Assembly (NCBI GenBank): GCA_005773095.1
Contig: SXHT01000053.1
Span: forward strand, 1 to 17,809
From: Planctomycetaceae bacterium
GTDB lineage: Bacteria > Planctomycetota > Planctomycetia > Pirellulales > PALSA-1355
DNA: 17,809 bases
Reading direction: 5' to 3'
Below the pieces are notes generated by a model. It was not told the DNA's origin. It did not search any database and saw only the letters and a list, made by a program, of their open reading frames with translations. The position numbers and the translations under genes were made by a program. Below, piece by piece: positions 1 through 6,158 of the stretch. Positions within the stretch are counted from its first letter, which is position 1; every line of letters begins with the position of its first letter.

Positions 1-830
1 CCCACACCGACGAACATCTCCACGAAATCCGAGCCTGACAGGCTGAAGAATGGCACGCCCGCTTCCCCCGCGATGGCCTTTGCCAAGAGCGTTTTTCCGG
101 TGCCAGGCGGACCGACTAAGAGCACGCCTTTGGGAATGCGTCCGCCCAGAACCTGGTATTTTTCCGGGGTGCGCAGAAACTCAACGACTTCGCGCAATTC
201 TTCCACCGCCTCGTCGATGCCCGCGGCATCTTCGAACGTCACGCCCAGATCTTCCTGCGCGTACATTCGGCCGCGGCTACGACCAAACGCCATCGGGGAA
301 CCGGCGCCCCCCAATCTTCGCATCATCAGCATGAACACCAGAATCAGCACGGCGGTAATCACCAGCAGCATGGCATACTGCCTCCACGGGCTGGGAGGGT
401 CGGCCACGGCATAGCGAATATCGCGTGCGTCGAGAAGCTTAAGCAGCTCGTCGTCGGTGGACATCTTCGCGGTGGTAAACGCGATGCCGTTTTCCGGCCC
501 TTTGTAATGGGGCGAATTGTGATCGTTCGGCTCGATTTCCTGCGTCACCTTGCCATTGACTTCGTAGCTGCCCACGACCAGGTCGGTGGGCTTCGAAAAT
601 CGCATGACGCGCTGATTATTGGCCGTACCGGTCGTGACCTCGACCGAGCCGTGCAGGATCAACTGGCGCAAATCGCTGCGGTCGATGTCGATGGGCGAGT
701 TGCTGGTCAGCAGGGTGACGGTAAACAACATCAGGACCCCCGCGATCAGCAGGTACCAAACCACGTTGTTGCCCATCGTCGGGGAGTCTTTGCGGGCCGG
801 CTTTTTCTGGGCGGCTCGTTTATTTTCCAT
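1..830 (-). CDS. ftsH: ATP-dependent zinc metalloprotease FtsH, N-terminal part (runs off left edge)
   Basis: Membrane-anchored AAA+ protease that unfolds and degrades membrane and short-lived cytoplasmic proteins. Only the first 276 codons are in the window. They read as a Lys/Arg-rich cytoplasmic start (MENKRAAQKKPARK), a first membrane helix at about residues 23-41, an exported domain of roughly 110 residues, a second helix at about 152-171, a short basic linker, and then the AAA entry motif VTFEDAAGIDEAVEEL. Walker A, GPPGTGKT, is at residues 240-247, followed by FFSLSGSDFVEMFVGVG, which is diagnostic of FtsH. Walker B, the SRH and the HExxH zinc site would lie left of base 1. The exported domain is longer than in E. 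coli FtsH, where Walker A is near residue 195. The ATG at 830-828 is preceded by a weak AGGA. It is transcribed divergently from dxr. Confidence 0.96.
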   Translation of the reverse strand, partial: MENKRAAQKKPARKDSPTMGNNVVWYLLIAGVLMLFTVTLLTSNSPIDIDRSDLRQLILHGSVEVTTGTANNQRVMRFSKPTDLVVGSYEVNGKVTQEIEPNDHNSPHYKGPENGIAFTTAKMSTDDELLKLLDARDIRYAVADPPSPWRQYAMLLVITAVLILVFMLMMRRLGGAGSPMAFGRSRGRMYAQEDLGVTFEDAAGIDEAVEELREVVEFLRTPEKYQVLGGRIPKGVLLVGPPGTGKTLLAKAIAGEAGVPFFSLSGSDFVEMFVGV

Positions 831-1012
831 GAGTGTCATTCCTGGGTGTTAAAGCCAGCCCCCCATTGGAATCCCCGGTCCACGCCGGGCCGCGACGCCC
901 AGTACGCCAGGGGTCCACAGCGCGGTGGGTATCTTGTCGCGACTCAACCAGAAAATCTTCCGGATTTCGATCCTCCGAATTCGGATTTCCCGCGGTCGTG
1001 GCGGAATACTCC

Positions 1013-1041
1013 ATCGTATGTCGTATCGAAAGATGTGACAA
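1013..1041 (-). promoter_or_regulatory. candidate sigma70-type promoter for ftsH
   Basis: On the minus strand TTGTCA (1041-1036, 5/6 to TTGACA) is followed by a 17-bp spacer and TACGAT (1018-1013, 4/6 to TATAAT). Transcription would start near 1006 and give a leader of about 175 nt that includes the GC hairpin near 875-890. This was found by eye from consensus and spacing. Planctomycete housekeeping promoters are not well characterised, so it is only a candidate. Confidence 0.4.
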
Positions 1042-1089
1042 CGAGCCGATGGAGTCTTGCCAGCTCATGCCTGGACGTGGCAGTTTGGG

Positions 1090-1118
1090 TTGTCCCGCCT
1101 TCGGGCGACACCTAGAAT
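1090..1118 (+). promoter_or_regulatory. candidate sigma70-type promoter for dxr
   Basis: TTGTCC (1090-1095, 4/6) is separated by 17 bp from TAGAAT (1113-1118, 5/6). The predicted start is near 1125, about 90 nt before the dxr ATG. The 17-bp spacer contains a perfect 4-bp stem with a TTCG loop (1096-1107). That may be coincidence or an operator-like element. Confidence 0.4.
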
Positions 1119-1215
1119 GTGGCGAGTCTTGCTCCGAACCCCAAGCAACCGCGAACCTTACGGCGAGGGATGGCCAGCAGCCGCCCCGAGCCAATAAGAA
1201 TCGGCAGCCACTCGA

Positions 1216-2379
1216 ATGACCGGCACGCGCACCAACGTCGCTGTTTTGGGTTCGACCGGTAGTATCGGTCGTAGCGCGCTTGAAGTGGTGGCTGCGTCGC
1301 CGGGCTTGCTCAACGTGGTCGCCCTGTCTGCCCATCGCGAGCTGGAAAAGCTGGTTGAGCAAGCCCGACAATTCAGGCCCAAATGGGTTGTGGCCAGCGA
1401 CGCTGACGCCGCCGGCAGCCACGATTGGAAAGACCTGCCCAAAGGCTGCCAGCTGCTGGCCGGGGCAGCGGGCCTCGAACAGGTTGTTCGCCAGCCGGAA
1501 ATCGATGTCGTCGTTGCCGCGATTGTCGGCAGCGCGGGTCTGCGAAGCACATGGTCGGCCCTGGACGCCGGCAAACGCGTGGCGCTGGCCAACAAGGAAA
1601 CGCTGGTCATGGGCGGTCCGCTGGTGATGCAACTGGCGAACGAGCGGGGCGGGCAGATCCTACCCGTTGATAGCGAGCACAGCGCCGTGTTCCAGGCGCT
1701 CCAAGCCGGTCGGCGTGAGGATGTTCGGCGCGTGATTCTCACGGCCAGCGGCGGCCCGTTTCGTGGTTATACCCAAGAGCGGCTCAGCCGCGTGACGGTC
1801 GCCGACGCACTCAATCATCCCACCTGGCGGATGGGTCCCAAGATCAGCGTCGACTCCGCCACGATGATGAACAAGGCGCTTGAGATCATCGAAGCGCGGT
1901 GGCTGTTCGATTTACCTCCGGAAATGATCGACGTGGTTGTGCATCCGCAATCCGTTGTGCACTCGCTGGTGGAGTTTGTCGACGGTTCGGTCGTGGCGCA
2001 ATTGAGCCCGCCGGACATGAAGCTGCCGATTCAATACGCGCTGACTTATCCCGAGCGCATCGCCGGCGTCGCCGCGAAGCTGGACTTGAGGCAATCGTTG
2101 CAACTGGACTTCGAACCGCCCGACCACGATCGCTTCCCGGCCTTGCAATTAGGGCAAGAAGTGGCGCGCGAGGGGGGCACCGCCGGGGCGGTGCTGAATG
2201 CGGCCAACGAAGCGGCCGTGGCTGGTTTTTTGCGCGGCGAGCTGTCGTTTACCGAAATCGTGCCCGCCTGCCGCAGCGTGCTGGAACAACATGACTTTGA
2301 ATCTCAACCGTCGCTCGAACGCTTGTTCGAGCTGGACGCTTGGGCTCGCGAGGAGGTGGGACGTTGGGTCTGCACTTAG
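1216..2379 (+). CDS. dxr: 1-deoxy-D-xylulose 5-phosphate reductoisomerase
   Basis: Cytoplasmic enzyme of the non-mevalonate (MEP) pathway. It rearranges and reduces 1-deoxyxylulose 5-phosphate to 2-C-methylerythritol 4-phosphate using NADPH and a divalent metal. The 387 residues match the family length. Visible motifs are the NADPH loop GSTGSIGRSALEV near residue 12, ANKETLVMGG near 120, PVDSEHSAVFQ with likely metal ligands D152 and E154, TASGGPFRG near 177, HPTWRMGPKISVDSATMMNK, and E223 in NKALEIIEARWLF as the third ligand. The ATG start places the Rossmann loop correctly, but I see no clear Shine-Dalgarno in front of it. The end of the gene carries the probable ribosome binding site of the downstream protease gene. 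dxr next to rseP is a common bacterial arrangement. Confidence 0.97.
   Translation: MTGTRTNVAVLGSTGSIGRSALEVVAASPGLLNVVALSAHRELEKLVEQARQFRPKWVVASDADAAGSHDWKDLPKGCQLLAGAAGLEQVVRQPEIDVVVAAIVGSAGLRSTWSALDAGKRVALANKETLVMGGPLVMQLANERGGQILPVDSEHSAVFQALQAGRREDVRRVILTASGGPFRGYTQERLSRVTVADALNHPTWRMGPKISVDSATMMNKALEIIEARWLFDLPPEMIDVVVHPQSVVHSLVEFVDGSVVAQLSPPDMKLPIQYALTYPERIAGVAAKLDLRQSLQLDFEPPDHDRFPALQLGQEVAREGGTAGAVLNAANEAAVAGFLRGELSFTEIVPACRSVLEQHDFESQPSLERLFELDAWAREEVGRWVCT
2351..2358 (+). promoter_or_regulatory. Shine-Dalgarno deciding the rseP start
   Basis: AGGAGGTG lies inside the 3' end of dxr, five bases before an in-frame TTG at 2364. It is the strongest ribosome binding site near the protease start. 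The in-frame ATG at 2406 has none, so I favour the TTG start and a 16-bp gene overlap, which would allow translational coupling. Confidence 0.55.
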
Positions 2380-4541
2380 TCGGTTTACTGGCGCAGTCGA
2401 CCGCCATGTCCGTATGGGTCGATTATCTGTGGGGCATCACGCAAGGCGTCCTGGGCCTGGGGTTTGTCATTTTTGTCCATGAACTTGGTCACTTTCTGGT
2501 CGCCAAATGGTGCGGCGTGAAGTGCGAGAAGTTCTATTTGGGCTTCGACGTTGGCGGGCTCAAGCTGGCCAAATTCCGATGGGGGGAAACGGAATACGGC
2601 ATCGGCATCGTGCCGTTCGGCGGCTACGTGAAAATGCTCGGACAGGATGATAATCCTGGGAAGGCCGAGGAAGAACGGCGACGCTCCACCGTGACCGCCT
2701 CGTCCGAAGAAGGGACCGCGCAAATACTGCCGGGCCTCGCCCACTCCCCCACGCCTCCCGACGCCGTGCTCGACCCTCGCAGCTACATGGCCAAGAGCGT
2801 CCCACAACGCATGGCCATCATTTCCGCCGGCGTCGTCATGAACGTGATCTTCGCCTACTTGATGGCAGCCTGGGCTTTCTGGTTGGGCGTGCCTGAAACA
2901 CCTTGTGCCGTCTCGGCCTTGATGCCCGGCGGCGCCGGCTGGCGCGCCGACCTGCAGCCGGGCGACCACATCTTGCAGATCAATGATCGAGCGGGTACCG
3001 ACGAGCGCTCGCTGCGATTTCGCGATTTGCAGGAGGCGGTCACGCTCAGCGAAGCGGAAAAAGGGGTCCGCTTCAAAGTCAAGCGCAAGGGACAGGACGA
3101 ACCGATTTGGATCACCATCGAACCCGACGCCGCCAAAGCGAAGCAGACGCTCGCACCGACGATCGGCGCCGGAGGCCCCATGCTGCCCAAGCTTTATCGC
3201 AAGATGCCAGCCTGGCCGAATACGCCAGCCGCAAAGACCGAGGCATTCAAGGGCAACGACCAGATCGTCGCGGTGGATGGCAAACCCATTGCCGACTTCC
3301 AAGACCTGGAGGCCCAGCTCGCCCGCAACGCCAGCCGCACGCTTCAAGTGACCGTCCAACGCGAGGACCAGGCCACCAAGAAGACGAAGACTGTCGACGT
3401 GCCAGTGCCGCCGCGCCCACGCCGCTGGCTGGGTTTGGTCATGCGATTGGGCAAGGTGGTGGCCGTACAGAATAATTCTCCCGCCGCCAAGGCCGGCGTT
3501 CAACCCGACGACTTTATCGTCAGCATCGATGGAGAATCGCCGGGCAACATCAATGTGATGGCGCTCCCCGAGTTGTTTCGCTCGAAGGCAGGCGACGCGG
3601 TCACGTTGGGTGTGACCCGCAAGAACCCCACCGGACAGGATGCCACGGTGGAGCTTAAGGTGATTCCGCGCGACCCTCCCTGGTTTGAGGGAAAGAGCGG
3701 TTTGGTGCTGCCCGGCGCGCCGCTGACGATTCCCGCACTGGGAGTGGCGGTCAAGGTGCTTAACGTCGTGCAGGCCACGGACCCCGACAGTCCGGCCGCG
3801 AAAGCCGTCGTCAAATCAAACCAAACGGAAGGCCCCGCGCAGGTCGATCGTATTGTGCCTGGCGACGAGATTATCAAAGCTGAGCTGATTCCCGCCAGCG
3901 ATGAAAAACGCAAGGAAGAGGAAAAGTTCGGCCTGTCATTCGAGTTTCTCGATGACAAAGGCGAAGCTGTCGCCAACTGGCCGTTCTTCATCGGCCGTTT
4001 GCAGGAAGCCCTGCCCGACACGAAGGTGAAACTCACGTTGCGCAACGACCGTTTTCTGGAGATTCTGCCGGCCGACTCGCAAACCGAGTTCAATCCCGAT
4101 CGCGGTTTTCGCTATGAGCCGGAGCAATTCATCTACAAGGCGGGGAGCCCGCTGGAAGCGTTCTCGATGGCCAGGGAAGAGACCACGCGGGCATTGACGA
4201 TGGTCTATTCGTTTCTGCAGCGATTGGGGACCCGGATTTCCGTCAGGGGCCTCGGCGGGCCGCTGACCATTTTTAGCGCCGCCGCGGGCGCGGCTGACGA
4301 AGGGTTCGCCAAGCTGCTGCTGTTTTTGACGATGCTCAGCGCCAATCTGGCGGTCATCAACTTCCTGCCGATTCCCGTGCTCGACGGCGGACATATGGTG
4401 TTCCTCGCACTCGAAGGTATTTTCCGCCGCCCGCTCGACGAACGCGTGGTCGCACTTTGCCAATGGATCGGGCTGATTTTCATTCTGAGCCTGATGCTGT
4501 TTGTCATCAGCCTGGATCTGAGGATCATTCCGCGGTTTTGA
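2364..4541 (+). CDS. rseP: RseP-type site-2 intramembrane metalloprotease with several PDZ-like domains
   Basis: Zinc protease of the M50/site-2 family that cuts substrates inside the inner membrane, classically anti-sigma factors after a first periplasmic cut. From the TTG start, the zinc motif HELGH is H39-E40-H43 in the first membrane helix (GLGFVIFVHELGHFLVAKW). The partner motif NFLPIPVLDGGH with D674 lies in the C-terminal membrane part, which ends in a hydrophobic helix (WIGLIFILSLMLFVISL). Between them are PDZ-like segments: one after GVPETPCAVSALMPGGAGWRADLQPGD, a partial one at NDQIVAVDGKPIADF, one at QNNSPAAKAGVQPDDFIVSIDG, and a degenerate one at DPDSPAAKAV...VDRIVPGDEII. At about 725 residues it is far longer than the roughly 450 of E. 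coli RseP. The alternative start is the ATG at 2406 (711 residues). Its natural substrate cannot be read from the sequence. Confidence 0.93.
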   Translation: MGLHLVGLLAQSTAMSVWVDYLWGITQGVLGLGFVIFVHELGHFLVAKWCGVKCEKFYLGFDVGGLKLAKFRWGETEYGIGIVPFGGYVKMLGQDDNPGKAEEERRRSTVTASSEEGTAQILPGLAHSPTPPDAVLDPRSYMAKSVPQRMAIISAGVVMNVIFAYLMAAWAFWLGVPETPCAVSALMPGGAGWRADLQPGDHILQINDRAGTDERSLRFRDLQEAVTLSEAEKGVRFKVKRKGQDEPIWITIEPDAAKAKQTLAPTIGAGGPMLPKLYRKMPAWPNTPAAKTEAFKGNDQIVAVDGKPIADFQDLEAQLARNASRTLQVTVQREDQATKKTKTVDVPVPPRPRRWLGLVMRLGKVVAVQNNSPAAKAGVQPDDFIVSIDGESPGNINVMALPELFRSKAGDAVTLGVTRKNPTGQDATVELKVIPRDPPWFEGKSGLVLPGAPLTIPALGVAVKVLNVVQATDPDSPAAKAVVKSNQTEGPAQVDRIVPGDEIIKAELIPASDEKRKEEEKFGLSFEFLDDKGEAVANWPFFIGRLQEALPDTKVKLTLRNDRFLEILPADSQTEFNPDRGFRYEPEQFIYKAGSPLEAFSMAREETTRALTMVYSFLQRLGTRISVRGLGGPLTIFSAAAGAADEGFAKLLLFLTMLSANLAVINFLPIPVLDGGHMVFLALEGIFRRPLDERVVALCQWIGLIFILSLMLFVISLDLRIIPRF

Positions 4542-4662
4542 GCCCCGTTCCCAGGCTCGGCCTGACGGTCAATATGGTCGTTCATCACGCTCTGAAGTTC
4601 TCTCACTCACGCGAGGCAGTCCCTCGGGAAGTGTGCGCGCCCCGTGGCCACGAAAGGTTGCA
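4542..4662 (+). other. rseP-oxidoreductase intergenic spacer
   Basis: A 121-bp gap. I see no convincing promoter, hairpin terminator or short gene in it apart from GAAAGG at 4651-4656, the likely ribosome binding site of the next gene. Confidence 0.5.
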
Positions 4663-5664
4663 ATGGCAAAACTACGCTTCGGCATCTTGAGCACCGCCAA
4701 AATCGGCACCACCAAAGTCATCCCGGCAATGCAGCGCGGTGAACATACCCAGGTTGTTGCCATCGCCTCGCGATCGTTAGCCACCGCGCAGCGGGCGGCC
4801 AAGGAATTGGGGATTCTCCGCGCCTTCGGGTCCTATGAGGAATTGCTGGCCTCGCCGGAAGTCGATGCGGTCTACAATCCGCTACCCAATCACTTGCATG
4901 TACCCTGGTCGATTAAGGCCCTGGAAGCCGGCAAGCACGTGCTTTGCGAGAAGCCAATTGGACTGAACTCCATGGAAGGTCAGCAGCTGGTCGATGCCGC
5001 GTCACGGTATCCGCGACTCAAAATAATGGAAGCCTTTATGTACCGCCATCACCCGCAATGGCGAAAGGCCAAGGCGATTGTGCGCGAGGGACGCATAGGT
5101 GAACTGCGGACGATCCAATCCTTCTTCTCGTACTTCAACGACGATCCAGAAAACATTCGCAACGTGGCTGAGATCGGCGGCGGAGCATTGCTCGACATTG
5201 GTTGCTACTGCATTTCACTGTCGCGATTCCTCTTCGATGCCGAGCCCGACCGCGTACTGGGCCGGATCGAGCGCGACCCGCGATTCGGCACCGACGTGAT
5301 CGCCTCCGGCATCCTGGAATTCGGCGGCCGCGCGAGCACATTTACCTGCGGCACGCTGCTGGCGCCGTATCAGCGCGTGCAGATCGTGGGGGACAAGGGC
5401 CGTCTGGAGATCGAGATTCCCTTCAACGCGCCCCCCGACAAGCCATGCCGGCTGTGGCACCAGCACGCAACTGGCGCCGACGAGATAATGCTGCCCATTT
5501 GCGACCAGTACACCATTCAGGGCGACCTGTTCGCCCAGGCAGTCCTGTTTGATCAGCCGCTGCCCACGCCGCTGACCGACGCGCTGGCCAACATGCAAGT
5601 CATCGAAGCCATCGTCCGCAGTGCCGAAGCGGGCGGGTGGGAGAAGTTGCGAAAGACCGATTAG
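4663..5664 (+). CDS. Gfo/Idh/MocA family NAD(P)-dependent oxidoreductase
   Basis: Probable cytoplasmic dehydrogenase acting on a sugar, cyclitol or related hydroxyl compound. The 333 residues begin with a Rossmann dinucleotide fold (LRFGILSTAKIGTTKVIPAMQ), in which GxxxxxxIG replaces the usual GxGxxG, as in the dihydrodiol/xylose dehydrogenase-like branch. Then come VYNPLPNHLHVPWSIKALEAGKH and the family motif E96-K97-P98. The C-terminal half has the alpha/beta substrate domain with FMYRHHPQW, DIGCYCISLSRFLF and GDKGRLEIEIPFNAPPD. The ATG at 4663 is chosen over an upstream in-frame GTG (4633) because GAAAGG precedes it at a normal distance and the Rossmann strand starts at once. The substrate is not predictable. 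Planctomycetes carry many paralogues. Its TAG stop overlaps the stop of the convergent gene. Confidence 0.88.
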   Translation: MAKLRFGILSTAKIGTTKVIPAMQRGEHTQVVAIASRSLATAQRAAKELGILRAFGSYEELLASPEVDAVYNPLPNHLHVPWSIKALEAGKHVLCEKPIGLNSMEGQQLVDAASRYPRLKIMEAFMYRHHPQWRKAKAIVREGRIGELRTIQSFFSYFNDDPENIRNVAEIGGGALLDIGCYCISLSRFLFDAEPDRVLGRIERDPRFGTDVIASGILEFGGRASTFTCGTLLAPYQRVQIVGDKGRLEIEIPFNAPPDKPCRLWHQHATGADEIMLPICDQYTIQGDLFAQAVLFDQPLPTPLTDALANMQVIEAIVRSAEAGGWEKLRKTD

Positions 5665-5990
5665 ACAAGTTGGGGCGTTCGGCAACCCGCCAACGCGGAA
5701 TCCATGGCGCGACGGCGCACACGATGCAAAACGCAACGGCTGCTGTCCCGCAAGTCGTACTGTGCCAGCACCTCCGGCAAAATGTCGCGGATCGCTCGCA
5801 CGCCACCACGGTCCAGTTGCCTGCCGGACGCACTGTCCAGTTGCCTGCCGGACGCACTGTCCAGTTGCCTGCCGGACGCACAGTCCAGCTGCCTGCCGGA
5901 CGCACAGTCCAGTTGCCTGCCGGACGCACTGTCCAGTTGCCTGCCGGACGACTCCTCGTGCACCTGCGTATCTTGGGTCGTAGCCACCAT
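5661..5990 (-). CDS. small protein with six SGRQLD octapeptide repeats, function unknown
   Basis: A 109-residue protein that I do not recognise. Residues 1-13 (MVATTQDTQVHEE) lead into six copies of SGRQLD, five of them followed by SA or CA, encoded by a 24-bp tandem array. The C-terminal part is RAIRDILPEVLAQYDLRD, then a basic stretch (HRVRRRAMDSALAGCR). It has no signal peptide or membrane helix. All six frames are open through the array, so the frame was chosen by context. Only this frame has an ATG behind AGGAGG (spacer 4) and a near-consensus promoter about 40-65 bp upstream. The TAA stop overlaps the TAG of the convergent oxidoreductase gene. The IRDILPEVLAQY segment looks like a folded helix and resembles short motifs I recall in small planctomycete orphan proteins, which is unverified. 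The repeat gives an alternating Arg/Asp pattern, possibly a flexible or oligomerising spacer. Confidence 0.65.
   Translation of the reverse strand: MVATTQDTQVHEESSGRQLDSASGRQLDCASGRQLDCASGRQLDSASGRQLDSASGRQLDRGGVRAIRDILPEVLAQYDLRDSSRCVLHRVRRRAMDSALAGCRTPQLV
5811..5950. repeat. 24-bp tandem repeat, 5.8 units
   Basis: Five full 24-bp units and a 20-bp sixth, each starting GTCCAGTTGCC and ending GACGCACT or GACGCACA. Units begin at 5811, 5835, 5859, 5883, 5907 and 5931. Differences are limited to T/A at the unit end and one T to C change in unit 4 (5889). The period is a multiple of three, so it adds or removes octapeptides without a frameshift in the minus-strand gene. The near identity implies recent expansion or homogenisation. 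Confidence 0.95.
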
Positions 5991-5994
5991 CGTT

Positions 5995-6000
5995 CCTCCT
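5995..6000 (-). promoter_or_regulatory. Shine-Dalgarno of the repeat-peptide gene
   Basis: On the minus strand GGGGAGGAGGAACG precedes the ATG at 5990-5988. AGGAGG is 4 bases and the overlapping GGAGG is 7 bases from the start codon. It is one of the two strongest ribosome binding sites in the window and fixes the reading frame of the repeat gene. Confidence 0.7.
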
Positions 6001-6027
6001 CCCCATTTTGAAACATTTGTACAGTTC

Positions 6028-6055
6028 ATTGTAGCAGTAGGTGTACGGGTGTCAA
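6028..6055 (-). promoter_or_regulatory. strong sigma70-type promoter for the repeat-peptide gene
   Basis: On the minus strand a perfect TTGACA (6055-6050) is followed by a 16-bp spacer and TACAAT (6033-6028, 5/6). The predicted start is near 6021, giving a leader of about 30 nt that contains the AGGAGG site. This is the closest match to consensus in the window, and the promoter, ribosome site and ATG are correctly ordered. Confidence 0.65.
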
Positions 6056-6158
6056 TCCATTTCAATTTGGGGGGAAGAAAAGCCGCTGATCTCGTGCAAT
6101 GGGTGTTGGACCTTGCGACCAACGCCGATTTGCAACGCGACCAGGTCGGTCACCCGAT

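Larger units (their letters stand above)
831..1215. other. ftsH-dxr divergent intergenic region
   Basis: A 385-bp gap between two divergent genes with no convincing coding sequence. Open frames cross it on both strands, but none has a recognisable domain or a good ribosome binding site. It holds two promoter-like pairs (listed separately), a 12-bp perfect palindrome TCCGAATTCGGA at 974-985, a GC hairpin CCCGG-6-CCGGG near 875-890 that would lie in the ftsH leader, and a small CGCC-TTCG-GGCG hairpin at 1096-1107. Confidence 0.6.

Noticed and set aside
820..1632. 270-codon minus-strand open frame spanning the ftsH leader and the dxr start
   Set aside because: It overlaps conserved dxr sequence antisense and has no recognisable features; the region is better explained as a divergent promoter region.
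2385..3503. 372-codon minus-strand open frame antisense to rseP
   Set aside because: Shadow frame of a clearly coding gene. The translation is rich in Gly/His/Arg/Asp without motifs.
5811..5950. Possible CRISPR array
   Set aside because: The 24-bp units are directly adjacent with no spacers, and there are no cas genes.
6005..6022. SOS/LexA-like box near the repeat gene promoter (GTACAAATGTTTC)
   Set aside because: It resembles a cyanobacterial-type LexA site with at least one mismatch in a conserved position; too weak, and the planctomycete LexA motif cannot be assumed.
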